From Phoronis australis (lineage: Eukaryota; Phoronida; Phoronidae): a stretch of DNA of 64,000 nucleotides. Made by a program: the position numbers and the translations under genes. The notes beneath the pieces were generated by a model, which worked only from the letters and a program-made list of their open reading frames with translations, was not told where the DNA came from and searched no databases. This document shows, piece after piece, positions 23,213 to 35,851 of this stretch (position 1 is the stretch's first letter; each line of letters opens with the position of its first letter). The DNA lies in assembly GCA_002633005.1 (NCBI GenBank), contig NMRA01000054.1, positions 1,162,927 through 1,226,926 of the forward strand, written 5' to 3'.

Positions 23213-23691
23213 TCACTCATAATGTCTTAACCATGTGAAAATACATGGCAGTAAAAACAACAGTCCAATATAAAAGTCCTTCAAAGTTCGCATTACCAGT
23301 CTTGAAGGCGGTTTATTGGTCGTCCTGATCGCGTACGATATCGCTCTTGGACATCTGATGTTGGGGCAGGTTCTGTCGACATCACTGGACTGGCAGCGGG
23401 CTGTGGTTGGGGTGTACACCGAGGCGGATGTGGAACCAATGTGTCCTTCGTTGCTTCGTCGTTGGCATAGGATTTTCGCAGAAGCTGGCGATTGCACACA
23501 AAAGAGTAACCACCTGAACGTCGCACCTCGTATTCTCTATTGGAAAGGCGTTTGGTTACAGTTGCGGGTTTCCATTTCAAATGAACTCGCTGAATGGGTT
23601 GCATACGAACAGTTTCACATAGCTGGAGGATAAAAAAGTCTCTTCGGTGTGGATTAAGGCGGTCAGCAGTAAATGACTTCTTTTTTTTCAC
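23213..23691 (-). mobile_element. C-terminal fragment of a Gypsy-type pol
   Basis: A 132-residue minus-strand frame (23691-23293) has the post-integrase pattern of Ty3/Gypsy pol: a WKPATVTKRLSNREYEVRRS segment, then CNRQLLRKS, a proline-rich linker and the terminal RYRTRSGRPINRL motif. Only the tail is present. It is directly downstream of a non-LTR fragment on the same strand, so the two are probably nested or adjacent insertions. Confidence 0.72.
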
Positions 23692-23699
23692 TGCGGTGT

Positions 23700-25930
23700 T
23701 TTTTCAGCCTGGTAACCCAAGTCATCCACAAATCTCTTCCTCTCCCTCCCTGTCATAGCCAGCATATGTAGCGCCCGCCAAACATATTGACCTACGAAAC
23801 ATCTTCCACGGGAAAACAGCTCATTGTCCAGCCGTTCTTCGGCCGCCTCTCGACCTGATCTTGGTATTTTTCGTGAGATTCTTCATACGCTCCTCCCACG
23901 GCACAGTCAACACCAGCAGCATCACTTGCTTGGTTAGTCTTAACGACATTACTATGTTTGGACGAAGGGTTGTCTCGAATACTTCGGATGGAAAACCAGT
24001 CCCTTGTGCACACCCACTGCCAACTTCCCATCCCCTGCTGTACCCAAAATGCCGCTTCTCTAATGTTATTGCTTCCCAGCGTTACGCCCTTCGCGTACGA
24101 AACCAGTGAATATTGGGCCTCTTGTCACCCTACGGTCCTTCTTCAGCTTCTTCTCTAGGTCTTCTCTCACCACTGCTAAGACTTTGTCGTGTCTCCAAGT
24201 GTACCCCCCCCTCATGAAAGAGCCACTGGCCATGACAACACGTGCTCTACATTTGCTGGTGCTTTGCACAATCCACGTGAGGTATCCTCTGCGAAAGCCC
24301 ATGTACACAGGTTTGTTGGGCTTGGTAATACACCATACACAGATCTCAGCACAAACTTCAACACACCTTCCTGTATTGCTCAGATTTCCTGCCACTTGAG
24401 GCTTCTCTGCTTGGATCCCTGTCAGTCGAGCCAGTTCCCTTGCTGTTTCATTCCTACTGCTTTAACGACCCTGTCTTCTTCCTCCATAGCTCTTACTTGC
24501 TGTCGGACCTTTCCTCGATTCTCCCTCGCACTTTAAGAGCTCCAGCGTGGTTGCGGTATTAGTCCATGTCCTTGACAGCCTTTTGCTAGCGTGACCACCA
24601 CGCCACTGTATCTAAGTTTCTGCTCAACTAGATCTACTGTTCAGTTGTTGGTTACTTTCTTTGTCACAACTTTGGTTTTGTCTCTCGAGATCTTCTCATC
24701 TCTGCTGTTTGAAAGTCATCACTTGATGCACCTTCCCAAACTTATATTCTTTTCCCACTGACCTCAGTGGCAACTGAAGTTTGGACACTGTAGAAAAAAA
24801 TCCTATGCTGCAGAAAATCCTCGGTACTCTAAGTCATCTCAGGCAAGCACGTCACATTGTTGTCTGTCTTAGACAATGGCACGTCGTAAAACTATAGGGA
24901 CAGCAATATTTGAGATAATACAGCGTGCTGGCATATCCAGGTCTTGGTTGGAAGGTCGCACTTGTCCTCCAAAGTCACCCACTTCTCCACCTAACCTCGA
25001 ACAGCTGACACGTTGACGTCGTCCTAAGGGTACAGACAAACCACTTTCATCGGCTTTTTTACTGATTTCTTGAACACTGTTGGTATGATGTCGCCACCGA
25101 TTACGAAGCGCTCGTTAGTCACCATTTCATTCTTCAGCACTAAGCTTCTCGATTTTAGTGCTTTAAACTTCATCCTCGCCCAGTCCTTAAGGTTATCTAA
25201 CACCCATTTCCTATTAATAAATGTGTTCGTTGTTATTGTCATATTCTCCACGGATGCTCTAGTTGGTAGTTGTCGAACTCCTGATTCCATCCAAGGCCCT
25301 CTGCACTTCTTTGAACTAACTTCACCAACAGAATCATTGCTGCTAAAAACTATATCACAGATACTGTGCAACCTGTAACGATTGTGACGTGTAGTCTCTG
25401 TCAACTTGTTTTTAGTCATTAACCGACAATGTCATTTTGAAATGTAGAAACGACCTTGCAACATCACTTGGATCTTATGTTGAATCTTGTACATCTATAG
25501 AGTAAGCATCACGGGCTTGTGTGGAATTGAGCCGTACGCATTTGCAAGATCTAGCCATAACACAACCAAGTCTGACTTATTCTCTTTTGCTTCTTTGACG
25601 ATCTGGGTCAGTACACCTCTGTGCTCCAGGCACCCCAATATTCCCAGCGACGCCACCTATCTAAATTGTTATATCGATGTAGTTGTTCGCCATCATACTC
25701 AGTTGTTATTTCTGCCTCAACTGCCAAAAATATCGTCCCTTCTACTACATTCAACAACGAGATGGTCCTGAACTGTTGCAACCCATGAGTATTTTATTCT
25801 TTGGCATAAAGCTTCCTTCTACATTGTAGACGTGTTCCGCTTGCTGTCCCCGTCTCCAAAGCACTCTAAAGAGTTTGCACAATGTTCTTCTTAACTTAGG
25901 ACAGCACATGTACAATTTCCAGCGCACTTT
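23700..25930 (-). mobile_element. Degenerate non-LTR-type reverse transcriptase (antisense)
   Basis: Minus-strand segments, each in a shifted frame, give the order of a familiar invertebrate RT. First comes a GCLEHRGVLTQIVKEAKENK and WLDLANAYGSIPHK stretch near 25640-25540. Next is a segment at 25419-25024 with RKWVLDNLKDWARMKFKALK, SRSLVLKNE, FVIGGDIIPTVF. A C-terminal part at 24395-24066 has GGYTWRHDKVLAVVREDLEK. The final GRRCFVGQYVWRALHMLAMT-like part is near 23800-23740. Many frameshifts and stops show it is dead. The endonuclease part was not recognised. Confidence 0.82.
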
Positions 25931-26479
25931 GCTTGGCTAGCTCTTCTTGCTCTTAAACTCCTGCTATTTGAAACCCCCTTTCAGTTGTTTCAAGTCACGT
26001 CTGATTTCAGCTATCTCTGTATATATCCTGTTCTTCTGGTGTCGCCCTCTACCACTCCTGCGTTGTAAATCAAAGTTTTTGGTGCCTTCACGTTTCCTAA
26101 ATAATTATATCGCAAATATGACAGGTTTAAAAATATTCGTTTATGATATTCTAAGAACCAAAAATATTATAAAAATACGAATAAAACCATGGCGTAATAG
26201 TAACATAAAAACGAAATGAACCAGAGAGATTATATTAAGAACTAGTTATACCAGCAAGGAAATAATTTGCATGATCCTAACTATTTCTGCCATATAAAGG
26301 CAAAGATTTTAGAATATGGATCTCAAAATTACTGTGAAGAATTTAGTCAGACATTCATACAAAATAATTCATCTTTATATTTTAATTGAACCTACTAATA
26401 AAAAAATAATTGCAGGCGATCTCATACTGCAAAAAGAAAATGAACTTGTTCAAATTTTTGACTTGGTCGACCACTTTGT

Positions 26480-26760
26480 CGATGTTCAACACTAAGGATC
26501 TATTTCAATGACCATGAAACATTCCTGTTAACAAGGGGCTGAGACTAATTGGCCATTCACTTTGGGTCTATCCCTGGCTCTCGACGAATATTTTGAACTT
26601 TTCCAGGCAGTTTACTGCTTTTCGTCAAACTTGGGCAGTTTAGGTTTGACGCCACCAGTTGTCCTCGCAGGGTTACTCTCAGCTGCAACCTGATTGGATT
26701 TCCGAGATGCTAGCATCCTCTCATTTTCCATTCTTTCTCGCTCATATGTGGTCCGACAAT
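26480..26760 (-). pseudogene. Possible gag fragment of an LTR retrotransposon
   Basis: The minus strand reads YERERMENERMLASRKSN, then GGVKPKLPKFDEKQ, then an interrupted stretch with SRARDRPK. The V-K-x-P-K-L-P-x-F motif after a charged helix resembles the start of the gag core in BEL/Pao and some Gypsy elements. It lies just downstream (minus strand) of the BEL/Pao pol fragment but in an unexpected order, so it may be an independent piece. Confidence 0.35.
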
Positions 26761-26999
26761 GGCCAAAAATAATAATATTAAGATTCGCAGTCTATTTTTA
26801 CATTACATTTATCCGAAATTTCGACCACAGTTCGATCGCAAACTAATATGACTGACACAACTACGTACACTGCCGCTAGAAACATCACTGGATATTTATA
26901 TAACAAAAGACATTGAGACGACGGCGACTGTCGTAACAAGGTAACTAGACTGAAAACTCGAATGAAACGAACTAAAATGGTTCAGCTGTAGTAATAATA

Positions 27000-29330
27000 A
27001 TCTTAACTTAAGTCTCTGCCCTATAACATCCCCCCTCTTAATGGGCAACCCATCGACACAAAGTCCAAGATCAACGTGGCTCACAGTTCAACGCCAAAAG
27101 TCAGATCTTCGTAACCGGTCTTACTAGCACCTTTTTCCCAACTCTAATCTTGATAGACCGGACATGTCCATCTGTTCCATGGTAGACTTTGATGACTCGT
27201 CCCAGAGGCCAATGTGCTCTTGGCGAATCTGGAAGAAGACCTGGAACGACGTCGTCAATCTTGATTTGTTTTTTTAAGAATGCCACCAGTCGGCATCACG
27301 ATTCAATGTTGGCAACCAAACTCGAAGCCAATGACTCCAAGAATGCCTTACCAAGTCTTGAACTCGTCTCCAACTGATTCTTAAGCTTAAGTGTGCAGCA
27401 TCTACCGACTCTGGCGCGAACTCACCACCAACCTGGTCAAACAAAAGGTGATTTGGCGTCAATGGGACATCATCTGATGGGTGAGACGACTGGTAACTTA
27501 ATAGCCGCGAGTTTATGAATGCCTCAGCTCCAGTAAACGCCGTGACTAATTCTTCATCTGCAATAAGCCTGTGAAAGTGTATCATAGGTAGCTCGTTTCT
27601 CAGCCTTGATGATGGTGTTATGTACTCATCCAAAGCAGAGTCAAGGGTCGGTTGGAACGCCATTGTATTCTTTTTGTCTGCTGATCTGTCGATGATGTCT
27701 TTGTCTAGCTTGTTTCCAAGCTCTCGTTCGTCTCCAATGAAGTTACTTCCGTTGTCTGACAAAACCTATAGCGATCGACCACTTCTATTCACCGTGCGAA
27801 AGAAAGCGTTCAAAAATAAGTCAATGTTCATAGTGTAAGACATCTCTAAATTGACGGCTCTAGATAACAAGCATGTGAAGAAGCATAAAAAACGCTTGAT
27901 TCTTCGCATAATCAACTGCGACTCTTGCAAAGGCTCACAGTTGCAAAATCAGTCGAATATTCGGAAGTGGTGTCATGATCTGAGAGGCATATCCAGCCTC
28001 GCGTCTTCGACACCCATAACACGCTCTTTCCCATTCACAAATCTGTCCCCTGTCTTGCAATATCCAGAAGCGGTGCCACAGTGAATCCAATGTCTGGTAA
28101 GTTCCTGCCTTATGATATCCCTTTCTCGTGAAGATACTTTACAAGTACCTTAGTCGTGCAGCTCTTCCTGGGCAGCATGCACCAATCGACCATTCGATCA
28201 CAGTACACCATCATCATTATGCTTCAGTTAGGATTTTAAAGTTCTGCTCCTGAAATCTGTTGATTCCTCAACTCTCCATGCCATCTGAGTTGCACAGGCA
28301 CCTGACAGTTGTTTAGAAAACTACGAGCCCACGCCCGAACTCACAACAGTCTTTGCCAGCTAGAAAGCCTCTCAGGCTGAGTCTCCAAGTTCCATCTTTG
28401 ACGACCGATAATATGACATGGTTGCTTTTCGAGCTCGGGGAAATCTTGGTCTCATGCCACTCTGACTGTTATAGCTTCAAGAACCCAGGACCGTTCCACC
28501 ACAGCATACTTCTCCTTGGATCTTGAAAGGACATTCCTCTTGTTGTTAGATCTGCTGGATATACATAATACATAATACATGCTTAGCTAAGTGCTAATAC
28601 ATCCTGGGCCTAGTCTCCTGGTTCTGTACTCATACCCATATTCATACTCGAGATTTCATACTTGAAATCCGGCTCACTAGAGTCATATTCGAAAAAGCGT
28701 ATTTCATGTCGCATTTCAAATAGACTCAAGGCTGTTTAAAACATGGAACTGTGCCGCAACTTTTTTAAATTACTGCTTCGCTCTTCTGAAAGACGATGTT
28801 TTGCTGTTGCACTGGCAAAATCTGTCAACCTTGAATCACCATAAAGCGTAAATGTGGCAAAAATGCACTTTAGCTTGGTTGAACTGGTATTCGCTTGGCA
28901 GCTTCGCCTGATCAATATCTCTGCACAGGGATGTGTGGTACCATCTTGCTAGCGGTTATTCCGATGCGTCGATATATCTCTGCTATGTCACAGACGAGTG
29001 CAACTTGAAATCGACGAAATCGATTCAGCACGTCAAACAAATCTCGCTGCAATCTTGGCCCCTTGTGTATCATGTTGTTCAAACACGATGCGAACTTCGA
29101 CCATATTCTTGTCTGGACGCACGATCGGGAAATGTAGCAAATATCAAACGTCTTTTCTTGCTTTTTCTTCGATGGAAGTAGACGACTCCCTGTTTGAGAC
29201 GTATCATTTCCTCATCGTCTTCGAATATTTACTTCTTTTGTTTAGATCTATCTTCAATCGACTTTCTGTGTGTTCTTTAATCTCTTCATTACAGTGTTGT
29301 AATTATCAGGCAAGTCTTGTCTGTTCTTCT
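27000..29330 (-). mobile_element. Decayed BEL/Pao retrotransposon pol (antisense)
   Basis: On the minus strand from about 29190 down, RT pieces come first ([20 protein letters not shown], then [14 protein letters not shown], near 29100-28960). Next come a PADLTTRGMSFQDPRRSMLW stretch near 28560-28500 and integrase zinc-binding and core pieces (FWILQDRGQICEWERACYGC near 28065, MTPLPNIRL, then SDNGSNFIG at 27762 onward, and the long frame 27762-27274). Last is the basic C-terminal domain (27286-27101, VPGLLPDSPRAHWPLGRVIK). The order and wording are those of BEL/Pao pol. It has numerous frameshifts and stops, and no LTR was recognised. It is opposite in direction to the host gene. Confidence 0.87.
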
Positions 29331-29342
29331 TCCATGACATCA

Positions 29343-29645
29343 TAGACTATAGTACATGGACCGCCAAATCCGTATACTTTCAATGGACGAAATCTGTGAT
29401 CTTACGCATAAGCCCATACGTCATTATCCACTGGCGACACCTGACTAAATTTTCTGTTGTTCGGCCACACAGGCGAAATGTTAGCTTTCATACCATCCGA
29501 AGATCCCATAATCGGCTGTGGGAAGAAAAGCTTATTTCTCGTGTCAACGTGAATGGCAGTTGTTTCAGCAATAAGACTTTATGCATTTGTTCTGAATGGC
29601 ACTTTGAAGATGAACGTTTTTAAGAGGCTCTGGTAGGCCTACTAC
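29343..29645. repeat. Repeat S copy 2, left part, with a THAP-like fragment
   Basis: It begins ACTATAGTACATGGACCGCC like copy 1 at 4040. Within it, 29464-29621 on the + strand reads NVSFHTIRRSHNRLWEEKLI, then CFSNKTLCICSEWHFEDERF and a stop. This is the second half of a THAP domain (F-H-x2-P/R, the W of the helix, and the C-x2-H ending that is here C-S-E-W-H, with one extra residue). The copy is cut at 29645 by transposon K1 and resumes after 31337. Confidence 0.5.
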
Positions 29646-29649
29646 TTAA

Positions 29650-31333
29650 AGGAGCATGCCACCCAAAAACAAGCTAATTTGTATCAATTTAGGTCGAGTA
29701 GTTCTACTCCATAACGACACGTACGGTTGCGTTACCTGACACCTGACGGCAGACGGAGGTGTTGAAATTATCCAATGAAGTCATCGGTTTCACATGCAGT
29801 CTGTTCAGCAGTTCACAACACGGGTTACTGGTGTCAGCTTATCGCTTGAAGTCTTCGTTTAACACCAATAAATCATCAAACTTCGATGTAAAACCATGAA
29901 AAATACACCGAGCTCTTATAAAAACGTGTTGTTTTATTTCGCTCTTACGGATTTAATGGTATTTGGACACACCGTAGCCTACAAAATTCGGCAGGCCAGT
30001 AAGGTCAGTAGCAGGAGTTTGGGGTCTGTTCGCAAATGATTTCGAAGTATTCTCCGTGAGATACAGACAAGAGAACCCAGATCTGTGTTGTTTAGACTTG
30101 TGACTTTTTGAGTTCTAAACACCAAACGCTTGTTATCCTGGCCAGTGGGTCGGAGCCCGATCAGTCCCGTAGCGGCCGGCCGGATTGACTCGGTCCCGGC
30201 CAGTGGCTCGGAAACTAATCAGACATCACGAACATAAACCAGCCAAAATTCAGTGGAAACTAAACTTCCAGTCAAGAAAATACTCTACTAGTGAGCCAAA
30301 GTAATGTGCACGTGATTATGTTGGTGAATTAGCCACGAAACTGCAAATCTACTTACTCGTCGGGGGCCGCGAATTAAGGTTCCACTTTGGTCACAGCACC
30401 GTTAGGACAGAAGTTAAACATTGACAATCATTATTTCAGTAATGTAAATGTAAATAAAGATTCCCCTAAAACTTGGCCGTAGGATGGAAATCGAGTTGTT
30501 TCACAACAGTTTCTGCCAGCAAACACTAAATTAGCATGAGCTCACACGGCCTCGGCGTCCCGTCAATTAGTTTTATTGCACCTAAAGACGGTAACGCAGT
30601 GATTTATTCATTGCTGGCTTCTCAAATCATTTGCACTCACGAACACTCCAAAGGCATTACAAATTGCATCTAATGAGACAGACTTTGTTTCAGTTTTATA
30701 TAAGTATTGGTTAGGGTGAGAATAATTCATTTTGAAACAGAACGCTCACTCAGCTGTAATAAACGCCAACATGGCAACTCGCAATCCGACTTAGGACGAG
30801 CTAGAGCTCATCGGTTCCGACTTCGCAGGTGGATCGTTAAGTTTTACAGGCTATCAATTCGAACAGGAATAGAGTGATGAAGAAATACTAGAGAGGCGCC
30901 GTGAACAAGCTCAGACAATGGAACGTATGGAGTTATTTGGTGAGCCGGCATTCGTCAGGCAATGTCGACGTCTGCAGGCCACAGACACGAAGATGTTTCA
31001 CGGCCTCATACTTGCTGTTTACAGCGTACATTTCACTCTTAACTACTTTGAGCCACTTTCTAAGCATTTCGGACTCTCGAGGAAGTAAAAAAAAAAACGA
31101 TATACCCGCTTTCCTCGCAGCTGCTTAGTTTGCACAAGCGGGAACGATGCATCGCGACATAGCGGCATTCACTCTGCATATGAACCACTGACATCGCTAG
31201 CGTTGTTTCTCACCTTCCTCACAGCTTAACGCGACACCTCTTGGCAAGATAAGGTCGATCGTATGCGAGGCGATGTGGAAATAGACCGATTACGACGGCA
31301 AAAAAGACTAATTAAATCGGGTGGCATTCTCCT
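29650..31333 (+). mobile_element. TTAA-type DNA transposon K1 (1,684 bp), complete ends
   Basis: A left TTAA (29646-29649) is followed by AGGAGCATGCCACCC, and the right end GGGTGGCATTCTCCT is followed by TTAA (31334-31337). The 15-bp terminal inverted repeats differ at one position and the target duplication is exact. The first about 560 bases recur inverted in K2 and the last about 620 recur inverted in K3. A frame starting MATRNPT near 30771, with stops, continues DELELIGSDFAGGSLSFTGY, the counterpart of that in K3. No transposase was recognised, so it is non-autonomous. It is inserted in repeat S. Confidence 0.82.
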
Positions 31334-31539
31334 TTAATCCTGTCTTCACAAGTCCATTTTTGTTATCTCCGTTTTGATGAAAATTATCTGGTAATCTTTT
31401 TGACGAAAATTGTCCGCTAAATTTCTTCCAAAGGTAGTGACTCAAGAACTCCTGTCCTTACGAGGAACTTCAGCCATAGTCTAGTGAGCGAATTAACCAA
31501 ATTACTCTTCGCTGGTCTCAGCAGAATGCGCACATTTGG

Positions 31540-31710
31540 CCAGGATTTGGACCAGCGATTTCAACAAATTCACATTCGTGTATAAATATATAGAACGCTG
31601 GTAAAACCTTTAACATAAATAAAGATTACATTAATACTAGTCAAAATCTACCTCGCAATTCAACAGCAGGTTACACACTCATGTCCAATATATGCCGCAC
31701 AAAATCTCGC
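31540..31710. repeat. Repeat S copy 2, right part
   Basis: It shares ATTTGGACCAGCGATTT, TTCACATTCGTG and ACATTAATACTAGTCAAAATC with copy 1 at about 4200-4340. It is separated from the left part by K1. Confidence 0.45.
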
Positions 31711-34194
31711 GATTTGCAGCCTATTAAAATGCAACCAACTTCTTTGAAAACATGGAACAGGAAATTACACCAGAGAGGTGTGAAGGTTGTTTTTATTCTT
31801 CAATGTTAAATTTTTGTAGGCGGACAAATGGTTTTTAAATTTCCGCCTTAAGTCCTAACATTTCCAAACTTAAGCCGTTCAAACGAACGTTTATGACGAA
31901 AACAAAATTCTTCAACCAGTTTTGTAAAGTCCTATGCCACCTGTTGGGTACATAATGAACCAATCCCACTCCTAATGTAACAAAAGGGTCCCGTGCATAC
32001 AGGATATTAAGTATTGCCCTCCTGAAATATTACTGTATTCACCCTAATAGTGAAGCGGCCAGGACGATTAGAAAAATCCGCTTCAGGAAGGGGGGGCGCA
32101 TAGCATAGACCAAAAGTGGTTAAAACCCGGTCTCCGAAACAAGTGAAATCGTAAGCTAGAATTCATCAAATTTACGCTCTGTGACGCATCTGTAACCTAT
32201 GACAGAGTTTCTCCAAAACTGAACTGCATTGCTATCAAACTTTGTTGTTAACTTACGAGCATTTTCCAGAAAATCCCACTGCCAAAAATTGCCGTGAATC
32301 AGGTTTCAAGCTCCTCAGCTTGGTCTAACTATATATTAATGAACCATAAAAATGGTTCCAAGTGATCAATGCAATGGGCCCACATGCGCTGCCTGCGCAC
32401 GTCTGGTAAAACGTGTATCATGCAGCCCCTGATTTGAACAAAGGTATCGTTTTTTAATTTTGGTCCGGTATAAATAACGCCACAGACCTGGAAATCCAGC
32501 GAAACACTTCTACCCTACAATTCTGACAATCCCTAGTCTCAGAAAATTTGAGCACTCAGCAAAAGATACTAATGATGAAATTCCGGTGATAATAATCACT
32601 TACTTTGTTTATTTACTTCACCTATAGTTGGTAAAATGAAGCCCATTCGAGCAAAATAAATCATGTGACGTAATTGGCGAAAGCCGACTCACAAGAGCGC
32701 ATTTCAAATTTAGCAGTAGATCATCGGTAGAACGCCAATTTTCCAACACCCTTGAATAATTTGGTTTACTCAAAGAAGAGCGGTGTAGCTTTTAAGTGGC
32801 ACTACTTTTGTGTCGGATTTTATTTAGTCATTTTTACCCACATCGGCGCAAAGCTGTAAGTTTTGTATACAGCTTTGCACCAAAGTCTAGAACAAATCTG
32901 ATCGGGAATTTTGTCACCAGTCCTTGTCGTGAATACGAATCTATTTCACGTAGGGCACACGACGGGATAGGCGGGTAAGTTCCACAAATGTATAACAAGA
33001 CCTCTTCATCGCTGCATCCTTACGCAACGTGGCCCAGAAGCCTACGTCAGAGAAATGTCACTCAGCTGTTACGCAGTGAGACTTAGGAGAAATTTCGTTC
33101 CACTTTACGCTGTTTGGTTAAGAATTTCTCTGGGAGCGCTCGAAGGGTCTACGAATTATGGGTGGTGTAATTTACGTCGCAATTAATTATTTCATGTAGT
33201 ATGAAAGCAACAAAAACTATATTTTATTAAAAATAACTGTATTTCTGGTGTCAAGAGGTCGTTTTGGACTCTGGAGGCTATCTTTAAGATCAAGAAAACT
33301 TATAACCATGTGATGTAATGACAATGCTTTTCTCAAAACTAAAAAGATTATCTGCATTTTATTTTCCTTGTCGTTGTGTAACTAACACATACATATCATG
33401 TTTCATCGCAGTTTTACAATCAGAATATACATGTTGATTGGGAATTTGGAGAGGTTATCTTTTAAAGTTTTGTCAAGGTTTGAAAGTGCAGCCCAGCAAG
33501 AAATTGCCAACTGACAACAGTTCCAAGAGGTTAATTGTATCCACAGAAACATTACATCAATGTATTCATATTCCAATAGCTTTTTCTTCCCTGCTGTGGT
33601 GCACAACATGTAAAATATACATGCATAAAACACCAACCTCACTGTTCAATTATTTTTCATATTTAAACTTAAATGTGTGCTTGAGTTAACCTGCACCTAT
33701 TCGTATTTGGTTAGCTCAAAGCTAAGAGTTACTTAAGCTTAAGCATAGTTAAAACCATTGTTTCCATCAAAACACAACATTGTTATAATTATGCTCAAAA
33801 TGAAACTGCTGTTTTATGATTTCCCAAAATTAGAGAAATTTTCTGCAATGTCCAAAGCAGACGGATTTTGTCTTAACTCGGCCAAAATGTTAGTGTGTCA
33901 AGAAATTTTCATTGGCAAATTCGAGTTTAGTACCCTTTTAAATAGTTTTTACAATTAAATTCACTGTATATAAATGTTTATTCTGTATAAGTCGAAACAA
34001 TGTGTTACTGCTATTGATCAAGCGACCAGTGAAAAATAATTAACAAATTCACATACAGTTTTAATTTTAGTTTTAATTCTATCAAAACCGACTTAGAATA
34101 TGTCATATGGATTTCATTAAATTTAGAAGAACCCTCAACCACTCTGCAACACACATTTGCAACCTTTCCCATCGCACAGGTGTTTTAAAATTCC
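31711..34194. other. AT-rich intron sequence
   Basis: There is no recognised exon or transposon end. The open frames 32796-32978 and 33438-33689 (+) have no domain signature. Confidence 0.5.
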
Positions 34195-34400
34195 GCTGGT
34201 TTTTCGCCAGTTGCACGATCGTAATTTACGGCGACATTTCCCCACTTAATTTACGAGAGTAATTATACTGCAACACTTTTGCAATGTAATTTACGCTCGT
34301 AATTAGGGGCGTAATTTCACGGGGACGCTCCTGCAATTTAAATTACGCTCGTAACTACGAGCGTAATTTTACGGCGACACTTTCCCTTAACGGCCCACTA
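34195..34400. repeat. Cluster of CGTAATTTACG palindromic repeats
   Basis: CGTAATTTACGGCGACATTTCCC (34211 onward) recurs as GCGTAATTTTACGGCGACAC (about 34361 onward), with ATTTACGCTCGTAATTA, ATTACGCTCGTAACTACGAG and GGGCGTAATTTCACGGGGAC between. The interleaved direct and inverted units resemble a small palindromic MITE or satellite seed. Confidence 0.5.
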
Positions 34401-34452
34401 TACAATCAAGGCATTGTACGTCGTCTGTTTTATTTATGGTTGTTGGACGCAG

Positions 34453-34557
34453 TACCGTCCTCAGACAAAGTATCTGTTGTATGTGTAGGAGCCTCTATCG
34501 ATGATCAAACATCCAGTAATGTTCCAACAAACGATGTCATGTGTAGCCACAAAACAC
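34453..34557 (+). CDS. Possible linker exon of the receptor gene
   Basis: This is a tentative exon. An acceptor-like GGACGCAG (AG at 34451-34452) and a donor CAC|GTAAGT at 34558 bound a stop-free 105-base, phase 1-1 segment reading PSSDKVSVVCVGASIDDQTS, then NVPTNDVMCSHKT. Its phase fits the flanking exons at 19071 and 35852. It has two cysteines and no recognised domain, and its pyrimidine tract is weak. It could be a short spacer between fucolectin modules or chance. Confidence 0.28.
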
Positions 34558-35851
34558 GTAAGTACAGCCAACACAATATCAGGCCAATGGAGAGGTACAC
34601 AGCTTACAAAAAGTGGCAGATACAAGTCAGAGGGCACTGGGTATAAGTCTCAGCATTAACCACATCACAATTGTGTTGTAAGATTCGTCACACAGCGGAA
34701 GGTACTATACACTAAAGAAAGCCAATACATGAACAAAGCAATGTCACGATAACCAGATTGAAGATTAATATGAAGTTAAAAACGCAGGAAAATAATAAAA
34801 AAATGTCGTCTCAGTGTCACTATCAATTTCTTCCAATATTTCGATGCACCGCCGTATACACTAGCATCTCGCGGGAATTGTATAACACAACGGTGGCCCG
34901 TACTGACATTTTGTTTTGGTTAGCAGACACACGAATGCTGTTAATTTTTATTTCACTAAACGAAAGAAAATGTGGCGGTAATTTGGCAGTATTCTGCGCG
35001 TGCAATAAAATATCGCAAATACATAATCCTAAGTTTAATCAGTAATTAATAGAAAAACCAGGACTTTGATGGAGGATTTTTTGATTGTAACTCGACCATA
35101 GTTGGATACTAAAATCACATTCACAAAGACAAGTTTCAAATTTGTTTGGCGAACTGACACGCTACAGCTTATGCATGAAGGCCTAAAAATGTACATTGGA
35201 AGCAAAATGAGGATATCATTAACATGGTCAAATTCCAGTTGTTCATATCACCCGTTTTGTTGCTCTTTTGCAGCCTACATTTTTCTTAAAACCGTGGTCT
35301 TCCTCGAAGGGTAAAAGTTCATAATTAATATGATTTTTCTATTGATTGCGTACATGATTTTTATATCTTAACACATGTTAATTACAGTTTTCAGTACATT
35401 ATTTGTGGTAGCAACGCATTAGCCCCGTGCGTACAGGACTATTCATTTTGAGACCTATGAGCAGGTTTCTTGCACTTCACGTTAAAAGTTTGAGATTTCA
35501 CAAGTGTGAGGCACTGTTTCAAGAGTGAAATTAGACACTTGTTTGAATTAAAAGCTGACGTAGACAAAAGCAAGCTAATACGCCTAAAAGTTCGTTACAT
35601 TTGGCAATTTATGAAATTAGTAGGCTCAGAGCGATGGTCTTAACATACTGTAGTAACCAAATTTACATGTGTTACCGTTGAAGATAGGCTTTAAGTGGCA
35701 GATAGATGTATTTTAAACACTGACATTTCTGGACTCCAACATTTCTTGTCTGACTATTCTATTTGTAGGCTGGGCTTTTCAATTCTGTGCGTGTCATTAC
35801 CACTTCGACCAAGCTTGTGAATATGTTATAGTGTTGACGCACATTTTTCAG

